64,000 nucleotides of DNA from Flagellimonas amphidinii (GCF_013090115.1 NZ_JABFNN010000039.1:614738-678737); one strand, 5' to 3'. Positions 28,497 to 36,903 are shown, numbered from the stretch's first letter. Notes: generated by a model from the sequence alone, not told the origin. Numbers and translations are program-made.

Positions 28497-28503
28497 GCAT
28501 GCA

Positions 28504-29196
28504 ATGGACAAAAATAAAGTAGTTGTACTTACCGGTGCTGGCATGAGCGCCGAAAGCGGCTTAAAAACCTTTAGGGATGCCAATGGACTTTGGGAAGGCC
28601 GCGATGTGATGCAGGTGGCCTCACCGCAAGGTTTTGCCCAAAATCCTGAACTGGTACTTGAATTTTACAACCAAAGAAGGAGGCAGCTATTGGAAGTTGC
28701 TCCCAATGAAGGGCACAAAGCTCTTGTGGATTTAGAACCACATTTTGATGTGAGCATTGTAACCCAAAACGTAGATAATTTGCACGAACAAGCCGGAAGC
28801 AGCCATGTGGTACACCTGCATGGAGAACTGTTTAAGGTGCGGAGCACTGCGGATGAAAATCATGTTCTGGAGTGGAAAAAAGACCTAATCTTAGGAGATT
28901 TAGATGAAAAAGGACATCAATTGCGCCCACATATAGTTTGGTTTGGGGAAATGGTGCCCATGATGGAAATGGCTGTTCGCATAACGCAACAGGCCGATAT
29001 TTTAATTATTATCGGCACTTCCATGCAAGTGTATCCTGCCGCTGGATTGATTGATTATGTAGCTCAACAAACACCCATCTACTTTGTAGATCCCAGACCA
29101 ACAATCAATGCTTCGGATTATAACAACCTTACCGTAATACCGAAAACTGCCGTTGAGGGGGTGCCTACTCTTGTCCGTCAGCTATCACGTAGTTAG
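28504..29196 (+). CDS. cobB: NAD-dependent protein deacylase (sirtuin) lacking cysteines
   Basis: 230 residues. NAD-binding motifs GAGMSAESG (11-19) and TQNVDNLHEQAG (with Asn89 and Asp91) and catalytic His106 (HLHGE) are intact. Tyr55 and Arg58 (FYNQRRR) form the YxxR pair that lets class III sirtuins remove succinyl and malonyl groups. The protein has no cysteine at all, so the usual four-cysteine zinc site is missing while the flanking VRS and RPHIVWFGE segments remain. The 3' end overlaps the convergent haem-binding protein gene by 32 nt. Confidence 0.92.
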   Translation: MDKNKVVVLTGAGMSAESGLKTFRDANGLWEGRDVMQVASPQGFAQNPELVLEFYNQRRRQLLEVAPNEGHKALVDLEPHFDVSIVTQNVDNLHEQAGSSHVVHLHGELFKVRSTADENHVLEWKKDLILGDLDEKGHQLRPHIVWFGEMVPMMEMAVRITQQADILIIIGTSMQVYPAAGLIDYVAQQTPIYFVDPRPTINASDYNNLTVIPKTAVEGVPTLVRQLSRS

Positions 29197-29638
29197 ATCT
29201 AACTTTTTTGGTCCAATCTATCAAAACTTCTTTCTGATTTTCGGTCAATTTGGCTGCACTGTGGGTCCATGTATATTCATTCAACGGCATCTCCCCCTCT
29301 TCAACCTCTTCAATGAGTTCATCCAGTTTATGGTCTTTCTTTTTTATGGAGTAATTTTCCCAATCTGAAAAGTCCAAATGCTCTTTACCTTCTTCAATGT
29401 GATGGTCTAACCAATACGAAATTGGAGCAATATTGTTGTACCATGGATATTCTGTATGGGCACTATGGCAATCGTAGCAAGCCGTTTTCAAAATCATTTT
29501 CACCTCTTCATTGGGCTTGGTCTCCTCCTCAAAGGCCATCACATAAGCCCCTTCGGATAGGTTTTTTTCAGGCCGATAAAATTGCATCCCAATTAATATC
29601 ACCAGCAATGCAATTCCTATTTTTTTTGCTATTTTCAT
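29165..29638 (-). CDS. membrane-anchored haem-binding domain protein
   Basis: 157 residues from MKIAKKIGIALLVIL; one N-terminal membrane helix (about 7-20) anchors it on the periplasmic side. A c-type haem motif CYDCH (Cys54, Cys57, His58) follows, within the pattern CYDCHSAHTEYPWYNNIAPI typical of the Bacteroidota haem_bd family. It probably carries one covalently bound haem; its electron partner is not evident. It overlaps the end of the convergent sirtuin gene. Confidence 0.87.
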   Translation of the reverse strand: MKIAKKIGIALLVILIGMQFYRPEKNLSEGAYVMAFEEETKPNEEVKMILKTACYDCHSAHTEYPWYNNIAPISYWLDHHIEEGKEHLDFSDWENYSIKKKDHKLDELIEEVEEGEMPLNEYTWTHSAAKLTENQKEVLIDWTKKVRSNYVIADGQE

Positions 29639-29670
29639 TCCGTTGATTTTATGTTTAAAAATAAGGTTTT

Positions 29671-30243
29671 GTGACTGAAGAACAACTGCATACGGCACTA
29701 AATTCTGGCCGAATTTCCAAAGCTCAGGTTGAGCAGTTGGTCGATCAATTGCTTTCACATCCAGAATTGGCAGGACCGTTGTTTCAAGAGGTGCTCAAAG
29801 AGGATTCTGAAGGAACTTTCAATGCCAGTTGGACGTTTGACCACCTCATGCGAAAAAAGTTGGTCTACCTATTGCCCATTTTTGATGAATTTGTGGACGG
29901 TTTGCCTCAATTGAAGTCAGAATCTTGCATTCGCCCCATGGCCCACACCTGTGAAATGATAGCGGAAGCTTATTTTAAAAAGAAAGATCCTGCTTTTATA
30001 AAAAACATAACAGATGAACAATTGGACAAAATACTGACCTCGTGTTTTGATTGGCTTATAAGTCCAATGAACATAGCCCCCAAGGTGTTCTCCATGACCA
30101 CGCTCTACTATTTGGGCCTCAAATTTGATTGGGTACATCCAGAACTCAGGCTGGTATTGGAAGATACCTTTGCCACGGGAACTGTCGGTTACCAAAACAG
30201 GGCTAAAAAAACATTGGACAAGTTGACAAAATTAGGGCATTAA
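29671..30243 (+). CDS. uncharacterised alpha-helical protein upstream of purB
   Basis: 190 residues from a GTG start. The sequence is helical throughout (SKAQVEQLVDQLLSHPELAG, RKKLVYLLPIFDEFVDGL, NMT-like C-terminal helices) and looks like a short HEAT/ARM-type solenoid, with no signal peptide or known catalytic motif. It lies 48 nt before purB on the same strand, a position where Flavobacteria often keep such a gene, but no function is established. A TAaggTTTTG sequence (one base longer than the -7 consensus) overlaps the GTG, hinting at a leaderless start. Confidence 0.7.
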   Translation: MTEEQLHTALNSGRISKAQVEQLVDQLLSHPELAGPLFQEVLKEDSEGTFNASWTFDHLMRKKLVYLLPIFDEFVDGLPQLKSESCIRPMAHTCEMIAEAYFKKKDPAFIKNITDEQLDKILTSCFDWLISPMNIAPKVFSMTTLYYLGLKFDWVHPELRLVLEDTFATGTVGYQNRAKKTLDKLTKLGH

Positions 30244-30291
30244 ACTCTTTGAGTTTAAGTATCTTTGAGGCTTTCAAAATTCTTGACAACA

Positions 30292-31635
30292 ATGTCCCTA
30301 ACCGAACTCAATGCCATTTCTCCCATTGATGGCCGATACAGAAGCAAAACCGAATCTTTAAAGGATTATTTCTCTGAAGAAGCACTCATCAAATATCGTG
30401 TGCTTGTTGAAATTGAATATTTCATTGCGCTGTGTGAAATTCCACTACCACAGCTAGCAGATTTTGATACTGCAAAGTTCCCTGAGCTTCAAAAGATTTA
30501 TTCGGATTTTTCGGCAGAGGACGCCAAAGCCATCAAGGATATTGAAAAGACCACCAATCATGATGTAAAAGCTGTGGAATATTTCATCAAACAACAATTT
30601 GATACATTGGGATTGGAAAAATACAAGGAGTTCATCCATTTTGGACTCACCTCTCAGGACATTAACAACACCGCCATTCCTTTATCCATAAAAGAGGCCA
30701 TGAATGAGGTATATGTGCCGCTGTATTTTGAAGTATTCGAAAAATTAAAGGACCTGGCCCAGGAATGGGAAAACATCCCCATGTTGGCCAGAACACACGG
30801 GCAACCCGCCTCCCCCACCCGTTTGGGCAAAGAAATTGAGGTGTTCGTGGAACGATTGAGAGAACAGTTCAATTTATTGAACGATATCCCCAGTGCCGCC
30901 AAGTTTGGTGGAGCCACCGGAAATTATAATGCCCATAAAGTGGCTTATCCAGAAAACGATTGGAAGACATTTGGACAACAATTTGTACAAGAGAAGTTGG
31001 GCTTGCACCACTCTTTCCCTACCACCCAAATTGAGCATTACGACCATATGGCCGCTTTGTTTGATGGCCTCAAGCGCATCAACACTATTTACATAGATTT
31101 CAACCGGGATATCTGGACGTATATCTCGATGGATTATTTCAAACAAAAAATCAAAAAGGGAGAAGTGGGGTCTTCGGCCATGCCACACAAGGTGAACCCT
31201 ATTGATTTTGAAAATTCCGAAGGAAATTTGGGTCTGGCCAATGCCCTATTTGAGCATTTGTCCGCAAAATTGCCTATTTCCAGATTGCAGCGCGACCTTA
31301 CAGACAGCACAGTGCTACGCAATGTGGGAGTGCCCTTTGCGCACACCTTGGTAGGTTTTCTATCCACTTTAAAAGGTTTGGGCAAGCTGGTCTTGAATGC
31401 TGAAAAATTTGAGCAGGATTTGGAGGACAATTGGGCCGTAGTGGCCGAGGCCATACAGACCATCTTACGCAGGGAAGGGTATCCCAACCCATACGAAGCC
31501 CTAAAGGGCTTAACCCGAACCAATGAAAAGATTACCCAACAATCCATAGCGGACTTTATTGAGACGTTGGAAGTATCTGCTACCATAAAAGCTGAACTTA
31601 AAAAAATAACCCCAGCGAATTATACCGGGGTTTGA
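30292..31635 (+). CDS. purB: adenylosuccinate lyase
   Basis: 447 residues from MSLTELNAISPIDGRY, the usual start; an upstream TTG in frame overlaps the -7 element TATCTTTG (30260-30267). Superfamily signatures are seen: TSQDINNTA near residue 115, ARTHGQPASPT near 160-170, and the signature loop GSSAMPHKVNPIDFENSEGN. The enzyme acts twice in purine synthesis, releasing fumarate from SAICAR and from adenylosuccinate. Length and motif order are normal. Confidence 0.97.
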   Translation: MSLTELNAISPIDGRYRSKTESLKDYFSEEALIKYRVLVEIEYFIALCEIPLPQLADFDTAKFPELQKIYSDFSAEDAKAIKDIEKTTNHDVKAVEYFIKQQFDTLGLEKYKEFIHFGLTSQDINNTAIPLSIKEAMNEVYVPLYFEVFEKLKDLAQEWENIPMLARTHGQPASPTRLGKEIEVFVERLREQFNLLNDIPSAAKFGGATGNYNAHKVAYPENDWKTFGQQFVQEKLGLHHSFPTTQIEHYDHMAALFDGLKRINTIYIDFNRDIWTYISMDYFKQKIKKGEVGSSAMPHKVNPIDFENSEGNLGLANALFEHLSAKLPISRLQRDLTDSTVLRNVGVPFAHTLVGFLSTLKGLGKLVLNAEKFEQDLEDNWAVVAEAIQTILRREGYPNPYEALKGLTRTNEKITQQSIADFIETLEVSATIKAELKKITPANYTGV

Positions 31636-31647
31636 TGGCTTAAATTC

Positions 31648-31671
31648 TCAAAGAGTTTTGATTTTTTTTTT
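31648..31671 (+). terminator. probable purB terminator
   Basis: TCAAA and TTTGA form a short stem with a 4-nt loop (31648-31661) followed by ten T. A second 6-bp hairpin (AACCCC 31608-31613 with GGGGTT 31627-31632) ends just before it, over the purB stop region. The stem is short and AT-rich, so efficiency is uncertain. Confidence 0.45.
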
Positions 31672-31971
31672 GAGCTTTTGGGAAATTGCACTTATCGGTT
31701 CGGCTATGGCAAGTAGGGCAGGCAAAGAAACTTTTCGTTTCCGTTTCCGCACGTAGCCGAAGCTTTTGTATTTTGTTTTTATCTTTATTTCTCTAAAAGC
31801 CAAATCAAAAGATTTGGCGGACTTAGTAAACACGTCCAAGCCTTTCAATATATCACTTAATGCCCTATTTGCTATAGGTATTGTTAGCATTAGTCGTTTC
31901 CTTAAGTGTAATTTATATTCATTGAATTGTTTTTGATGAGTTTCAAATTTTTCGATACAATTTTCGGACAA
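31648..31971 (-). CDS. doubtful 107-residue ORF inside an inverted-repeat element
   Basis: The frame is open for 107 residues but shows no known domain. Its C-terminus (KKKIKTL) is read from the purB terminator T-tract, and its middle third is read through three inverted repeats (31699-31818). Basic composition and structured DNA suggest that the sequence is constrained as nucleic acid rather than as protein. No promoter was seen. It may be a translation of a repeat element or a decayed gene. Confidence 0.25.
   Translation of the reverse strand: MSENCIEKFETHQKQFNEYKLHLRKRLMLTIPIANRALSDILKGLDVFTKSAKSFDLAFREIKIKTKYKSFGYVRKRKRKVSLPALLAIAEPISAISQKLKKKIKTL
31699..31818. repeat. cluster of three inverted repeats downstream of purB
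   Basis: TTCGGCTA (31699-31706) pairs with TAGCCGAA (31754-31761), enclosing GAAAC/GTTTC (31727-31731 with 31737-31741). GCCAAATC (31799-31806) and GATTTGGC (31811-31818) form a perfect 8-bp stem with an AAAA loop. The stretch is clearly richer in GC than the AT-rich DNA that follows. It could be a structured RNA or a palindromic mobile repeat. Confidence 0.5.
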
Positions 31972-32080
31972 TCAACCTTATGTATATATGGATAGATAAC
32001 TTGTAGTCATTCATAGAAAATCTTTTTTTATAATTAATTTAGGAGCAACTAATTTAAAAACCACAAACTTTTGGGAATAT

Positions 32081-33427
32081 TTAATTTTCATCCAAACGGT
32101 CTTCATTTAATATTGTAATATATTCCCACTGAAATGGTAAAACATTATTTGAGTATCTAGGATTATCTTCTATATAATATTTATAATTTCCTGAATTTAT
32201 GTGCTCAGCTGATGAATAGTACAAATCTGTAGAATAATAATCTATTTTTTCGATACTTAATGACGGGTATTTCTCCAAAATTTCTGCCGGAATTTCGCCA
32301 ATAATTAGCTCTGTATTATTGGCCTCTGCATAAACACTCCAAAATATATTTATTAGTTGATTACTATCTTGGTCATTGTAGTTGTTGAAATTCCAATTTG
32401 TTCGACGCCATTGATAATCAAATACCGTATTGTAACTAAAGTTTTTTAATGAAGTATTAGAAACATTGAATACAGGTTTATTAGGTATATTTATAGATGT
32501 TGGTTTTGTTCCATATTTTGTATAATAATATCTATAGTCAGCCATACTAATACCAAAAAGAGTAGAGTAACTTTCATAACCGTCGATATATCCAATTCTA
32601 GATATTGTAGGACTATCATAAGAATTATAATTAGACATGGAAAACCCTCTTTTGAATTCGCTATCTTCAAAGCATCTAGTATTATAAAAAAAGTAGCTAT
32701 TTTGAGGTAAATTAGTTTCTATTATTACATTATAATTTTTAAAGTCACCGTAATCAATTAAGATTTCAGGATCTGCAGGATTTGTTTCAATAAATAGATA
32801 TTTTTGTATTTTATCAAAATCAGTAAAACTGAGTAAGTATTTATCGTAATTATTAAGTGTAATATCGGTTTTATCATATTTGTCAACATTCTGATTCGGA
32901 TATTCTGCAAATTCATCATAATTTAGTGAACTAAGCAGATATCTATCAATACCAGGAATATTATTTAGACTTAAACTATATTGCGATGATTGCTTGTCTT
33001 CGTTATAAAATTCGGGATTTGGAATATTATCCCATTCATCACCTTTGTTCAAACCTGTATAAGTGATAATAGAATGTCCACGAATAGCATCTTGGGAAAC
33101 TCGATGATTGCTTAAGGTCATATTCAAATACTCAATACTATCCAATAATGATTTTGGTTTTTCAAAAACGATTCTGTCTCTAAACTCAAATTGTTGAAAA
33201 TCTATTAGATTTCCATCCTGATCGTGTATTAAAATCCAATTCTCTGAATCTTGATGGTGTTGCCTAGAATTAAAAGTAAAATAAACTACATTTTCGTCCT
33301 CAACTTCTTCCTTAATAGGATTATCAATTACTTCTTCTGAATCTTTCACGATGTTTTCAACAGATTCTGGGGTACAACTAAATAGTAGAATTATGCAAGT
33401 AATAAACAAAAAGTAAAATTTTCTCAT
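32081..33427 (-). CDS. orphan lipoprotein in an AT-rich patch
   Basis: 448 residues with a lipoprotein signal peptide (lipobox LFSC, Cys18) and an acidic linker (about 20-45). The rest is rich in Asn, Tyr, Asp and Ser and predicted beta-rich, with no recognised domain or catalytic motif. Codons end in A or T more often than in the flanking purB and mscS genes, and the gene sits alone between two noncoding stretches, so recent acquisition is plausible. Likely exported to the outer membrane; function unknown. Confidence 0.75.
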   Translation of the reverse strand: MRKFYFLFITCIILLFSCTPESVENIVKDSEEVIDNPIKEEVEDENVVYFTFNSRQHHQDSENWILIHDQDGNLIDFQQFEFRDRIVFEKPKSLLDSIEYLNMTLSNHRVSQDAIRGHSIITYTGLNKGDEWDNIPNPEFYNEDKQSSQYSLSLNNIPGIDRYLLSSLNYDEFAEYPNQNVDKYDKTDITLNNYDKYLLSFTDFDKIQKYLFIETNPADPEILIDYGDFKNYNVIIETNLPQNSYFFYNTRCFEDSEFKRGFSMSNYNSYDSPTISRIGYIDGYESYSTLFGISMADYRYYYTKYGTKPTSINIPNKPVFNVSNTSLKNFSYNTVFDYQWRRTNWNFNNYNDQDSNQLINIFWSVYAEANNTELIIGEIPAEILEKYPSLSIEKIDYYSTDLYYSSAEHINSGNYKYYIEDNPRYSNNVLPFQWEYITILNEDRLDEN

Positions 33428-33803
33428 GTTTTAGTGATTAGCCGATTAAACAAATAATTTAAATGATTTTATTAAAAGAATACTTAGGATTATATATAAC
33501 TCTTTCCACCAAATTTCCAATTTAACTTAATTGGGGATTATAATTTGTTCTATTAATCATCTAAATAATCAATTTTTTTTCTATTTATGTTTTTATAATT
33601 AATGCTAACTAAAAGGATATGAATCCGTTGCAATGATTTATATCCTACGATAAGTGAAGTTAGGGTTTTTTGCATTAAAAATTTGGCGTTATTGGACAGT
33701 TTAACCTTATGGGTTGACGTACTATACGCAAAAATTGACCCTATAAAGCTGCAAAGGCACCCAATGGGTGCCTTTGCAGTAAAAATCAAATACATGTACG
33801 AAT
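33428..33803. other. noncoding AT-rich stretch between the orphan lipoprotein and mscS
   Basis: About 376 bases. Two short open frames cross it (about 70-80 codons) but both run through the palindrome at 33749-33779 and show no domain, so they are not called. Apart from that palindrome I see no RNA gene, promoter consensus or repeat. Confidence 0.6.
33749..33779. repeat. near-perfect 31-base palindrome, possible terminator
   Basis: CTGCAAAGGCACCCA (33749-33763) and TGGGTGCCTTTGCAG (33765-33779) are exact reverse complements separated by one base. The hairpin lies 24 nt after the mscS stop. Neither side has a proper U-tract, so it may stabilise the mscS mRNA end, act as a weak terminator, or be a protein-binding palindrome. 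Confidence 0.6.
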
Positions 33804-34619
33804 CTATCCTTCTTTATGTATTTCCACTTGATGAGGGTAAGGAATTTCAATTCCAGCTTCATCCAGTGCCAATTTGCAGTTTTCGTAGGTAGAAAAATAC
33901 ACATCCCAATAATCTTCTGGTTTGCAGAAAGGACGTACGGCAAAGTTTACGGAGCTATCGGCCAATTCCATCACATTCACCGAAGGTGCAGGGTCTTGCA
34001 ACACCTGTGGGTTGGAGGTAAGCACGTTCAACAATACTTCTTTGGTCTTTTTAATGTCTTCTCCATAGCCCACACCCACAACAGTGTCCACACGAATCTT
34101 ACCTTCTGCCGTGTAGTTGACAATGTTGCCGTTGGCCATGGCTCCGTTGGGCACAATGGCCAGTTTATTCTCTGGAGTGGTCAACTTGGTGGTGAAAATC
34201 TCAATTTCCTTTACCACACCCAATACACCTTGGGCCTCAATAAGATCCCCAATACGATATGGTTTAAAAATCATCAATAATACGCCACCGGCAAAGTTGG
34301 ACAACGACCCTTGAAGGGCAAGCCCTATGGCAAGTCCAGCCGCAGCAATAACAGCCGCAAAGGTGGTCACATCAACCCCTAGTCGGGAAATAACGATGAT
34401 GATCAGAAATACTTTGAGGGACCATGTTAAAAGATTGAGCAAAAATTTCTGCAGGGATTCCTCGTACTTGCTTTTGGCCATTACCTTTTTGGTGGTGCCA
34501 ATAATTTTTTTGATCAACCATGAACCTACAATGTAAATGAGGATGGCCGTGACCAGTTTGGGTCCGAATTCTTTTGCTAAGTCCAACCCGTAATTCATCC
34601 ATTCTTGTGCTTTTTCCAT
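33804..34619 (-). CDS. MscS family small-conductance mechanosensitive channel
   Basis: 271 residues. Three membrane helices are visible (about 20-40, 58-80 and 85-115). The third, pore-lining helix carries the Gly/Ala pattern AAAGLAIGLALQGSLSNFAG. The beta domain (about 125-170, YRIGDLIEAQGVLGVV) and the C-terminal alpha/beta domain ending IPYPHQVEIHKEG follow. The channel releases solutes on osmotic downshock. Size matches E. coli MscS. Transcribed alone. Confidence 0.94.
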   Translation of the reverse strand: MEKAQEWMNYGLDLAKEFGPKLVTAILIYIVGSWLIKKIIGTTKKVMAKSKYEESLQKFLLNLLTWSLKVFLIIIVISRLGVDVTTFAAVIAAAGLAIGLALQGSLSNFAGGVLLMIFKPYRIGDLIEAQGVLGVVKEIEIFTTKLTTPENKLAIVPNGAMANGNIVNYTAEGKIRVDTVVGVGYGEDIKKTKEVLLNVLTSNPQVLQDPAPSVNVMELADSSVNFAVRPFCKPEDYWDVYFSTYENCKLALDEAGIEIPYPHQVEIHKEG

Positions 34620-34710
34620 ACTGTTTTCTTGATTTGTTAGTGTTCCAATGATGAGACACTAAGATAACAAGAAGGTCACAACATCATATTAAACCAATAT
34701 TATTTGACAA

Positions 34711-34748
34711 AAAAAACCTGGACAAAGGCCCAGGTTTTTTTTATTGGA
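34711..34748 (-). terminator. rho-independent terminator of the sigma factor-DUF4252 block
   Basis: AAAAAACCTGG (34711-34721) and CCAGGTTTTTT (34730-34740) form an 11-bp stem with an 8-nt loop. On the minus strand it is followed by eight U. It lies 14 nt after the stop of the last DUF4252 gene. T-runs on both sides would allow action in either direction. Confidence 0.8.
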
Positions 34749-34761
34749 TGGTTTATTTTGG

Positions 34762-35301
34762 TTATCCTTTCAAAAATTCCCCTATTTCTCCCAACCCTTC
34801 TCCTTTGTAGTCGGATTTTTGAATGGCCTGCATGAGTTGTGCAATGTGGGCGGGGTTCATATCCTTGCCCAAAACGCGTACCAAAGCAAATCCTTTATCT
34901 TTACTGTCCCCATAGATGATCACTTCGTCAATGGCATCTTCATCTCCCAAATATTTGATCACTCCTTTGCCATATTGCGAATTGATTTTCATCAACTCTA
35001 CAAACTCGTCATCTTTTAAGATTTCCTTGACTTTGCTTTTTTCCAATTTGTACTCGGCCACGTTGTCCGCCGTTTTTCTAAAAGCCAGCAAGTTGAATTT
35101 ACGCAATGATTCCACCGCTTCTTTTTGGGCAGGCGTTAAATCCACCGCTTCCATTTTAAGGATGCTGGCAGGAACATCAAGAGCTATAAAATTGGGGTTT
35201 TCTGAACTGTCCACATAATATTCCTGCAAGCTTTGTTGCGAAGAACATGAAGCTAAAAGCACTGCTGCTACAATTACTAAACTTCTTACTATATATTTCA
35301 T
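34762..35301 (-). CDS. DUF4252 lipoprotein
   Basis: 179 residues with a lipoprotein signal (lipobox LASC, Cys19). The body has the DUF4252 pattern: a helix-rich domain with SLRKFNLLAFRKT and a C-terminal IIYGDSKDKGFALVRVLGKD. It is the most divergent of three paralogues in a row and the only one with a lipobox. Function is unknown; the family often follows an ECF sigma factor and a membrane anti-sigma protein, as here. Confidence 0.85.
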   Translation of the reverse strand: MKYIVRSLVIVAAVLLASCSSQQSLQEYYVDSSENPNFIALDVPASILKMEAVDLTPAQKEAVESLRKFNLLAFRKTADNVAEYKLEKSKVKEILKDDEFVELMKINSQYGKGVIKYLGDEDAIDEVIIYGDSKDKGFALVRVLGKDMNPAHIAQLMQAIQKSDYKGEGLGEIGEFLKG

Positions 35302-35382
35302 CTGTACTTTTTTTGATTGATTGTTGTGATGATCTCTATGATAGGTAGAGGTATTGCCGGATTTGTTACAATCCGGCAGGTA

Positions 35383-35925
35383 TTATTCTTTATCCAATTT
35401 GTTCAATCCTTTGTGCAACTTCATTTTCTTGGTGAGGGTGCCCACTTGGGTCAAATCGATATCCCCTCTCATGGTCAAAAGAACGGTTTCGAACTCAAAA
35501 TCTGAATGATGGTTTTTCTTTTCATCAATTCCGGTAACGAACATCAATAATTCCTCCACGTGGTCATCGTCTTTCCCTTGTTTGATGTAAAACTTTAAGT
35601 TGGTATCCCCATCACGCACTTTCATCAACTCCACAAGATTGGCCGACCTCACATATTGTTTCATGGCTACGGCCATATCCGCAGCAGCACCTTTGTCTTC
35701 GGACAAGAAAATCTTAATGTCATTGATTCTCTTGGCAACTTCTACAAATTCCTGTGTTTCAGGATCGGCATCGTTTTCCATGATCTTTGTCATGATGTCC
35801 AACATTCCTTTATTGATGGTCACGGAACCTATTCTTTCTGAATCTTCAAACTTATCAAAGATAGATTGCGAGTTTCCCATAAATGGCGCACAGGCCAATA
35901 CGATTAATACAATTAACTTTTTCAT
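35383..35925 (-). CDS. DUF4252 exported protein (second copy)
   Basis: 180 residues with a Sec signal peptide ending GNSQ (about 1-19). Body motifs: FDKFEDSERIGSVTINKGML, ELMKVRDGDTNLKFYIKQGK, and HVEELLMFVTGI. Nearly the same motifs occur in the next paralogue, so the pair arose by tandem duplication. It is separated from the first copy by 81 nt and from the third by 5 nt. Confidence 0.87.
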   Translation of the reverse strand: MKKLIVLIVLACAPFMGNSQSIFDKFEDSERIGSVTINKGMLDIMTKIMENDADPETQEFVEVAKRINDIKIFLSEDKGAAADMAVAMKQYVRSANLVELMKVRDGDTNLKFYIKQGKDDDHVEELLMFVTGIDEKKNHHSDFEFETVLLTMRGDIDLTQVGTLTKKMKLHKGLNKLDKE

Positions 35926-35930
35926 TGTGC

Positions 35931-36473
35931 TTAGTTTCCTTTTTTACCAGCGTTGTTCAATTCTTCGGGCAAGTTCATCTTTTTGGTCAATGAATTGATT
36001 TTGTTCAAATCAATATCACCAGTCAAAGACAATAAGACCGTTTCAAACTTTCTGCCGTCTGCTTCTATTTCCTTCAATCCAGTAACAAACATCAACAGTT
36101 CACTAACATGGTCATCATCCTTTCCCTGCTTAATGTAAAACTTAACATTGGCATCCTTATCCTTAACGCGCATAAGCTCCTCCAATCTTGCTGATTTCAG
36201 GTAACTGTTGACTGAATTTTTCATATCAGCCCCAATCTTGGAGTCATCAGTAGTAAACACTTTTAAACTTTTAAGACTACTGGCTATGTCCATGAAATCC
36301 CTTGCCTCGGGATCGTCTACCTCCACGTCAATTTTGGCCAGTAGGTTGAACATACTTTTGTTCACCACTACCGAGGTTACCTCATCCAAATCTTCGTACT
36401 TATCGAACAATGATTGCGAAAACCCTGTAAGTGGCAATACGGCAACTAATACGATTAAAATATTCCTTTTCAT
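35931..36473 (-). CDS. DUF4252 exported protein (third copy)
   Basis: 180 residues starting at MKRNILIVLVAVLPLTGFSQ; a longer in-frame extension would overlap the anti-sigma gene and is not used. Motifs KYEDLDEVTSVVVNKSMFNL, KDKDANVKFYIKQGKDDDHV and LLMFVTGL closely parallel the second copy. The start lies 10 nt after the anti-sigma stop, so it is probably on the same transcript. Confidence 0.87.
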   Translation of the reverse strand: MKRNILIVLVAVLPLTGFSQSLFDKYEDLDEVTSVVVNKSMFNLLAKIDVEVDDPEARDFMDIASSLKSLKVFTTDDSKIGADMKNSVNSYLKSARLEELMRVKDKDANVKFYIKQGKDDDHVSELLMFVTGLKEIEADGRKFETVLLSLTGDIDLNKINSLTKKMNLPEELNNAGKKGN

Positions 36474-36483
36474 TTTTACGATT

Positions 36484-36903
36484 TTAATTGTTGTTGTAAA
36501 TTTTTTGTTTTGCGACTTCAAACTCTTGTAAATAGGCCACTTTTTCTGTGCCCTTTCCAAAATTCTCCGCTAAGAGCTCAAAGGCTTTTTTGGTTTCTTG
36601 ATAGGCATATTCTGCCTGTTTTCTTTCTTGGTATTCGTTCCCAAAATAGATACCAAAGGACAAAACTGCGACTGCTGCAACGGAAATCCACTTGTAATAG
36701 TTTTTTCTAGGTTTTAATGGAACCTGCTTGGTGTACCGTTCTTCCTTGGCAACGGAAAAGTAAGTGAACATTGGTTTGTATTGTTCTAAATGTGCGGCCA
36801 CATCTTCTTTAGAAAAATACTCCTGTAACGTTCTTTCTTCATCCACTGTTGTGGTGGCTTCAAAATACTTTTCCAATAATTTTTCTATGTTATCCAATTC
36901 CAT
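36484..36903 (-). CDS. putative membrane anti-sigma factor
   Basis: 139 residues: an acidic N-terminal cytoplasmic part (LEKYFEATTTVDEERTLQEY), one membrane helix (about 70-88), and a short helical periplasmic part. The first 14 nt overlap the end of the sigma factor gene, a classic arrangement for a sigma factor and its antagonist. There is no zinc-binding HxxxCxxC motif, so the class is not the ZAS type. The assignment rests on context and topology. Confidence 0.7.
   Translation of the reverse strand: MELDNIEKLLEKYFEATTTVDEERTLQEYFSKEDVAAHLEQYKPMFTYFSVAKEERYTKQVPLKPRKNYYKWISVAAVAVLSFGIYFGNEYQERKQAEYAYQETKKAFELLAENFGKGTEKVAYLQEFEVAKQKIYNNN

Noticed and set aside
31648..31971. Confident call of a 107-residue protein
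   Set aside because: Kept only as a low-confidence entry because it is read from a terminator T-tract and inverted repeats.
33553..33795. 80-codon minus-strand frame between the orphan lipoprotein and mscS
   Set aside because: Runs through a 31-base palindrome, has no domain and no promoter.
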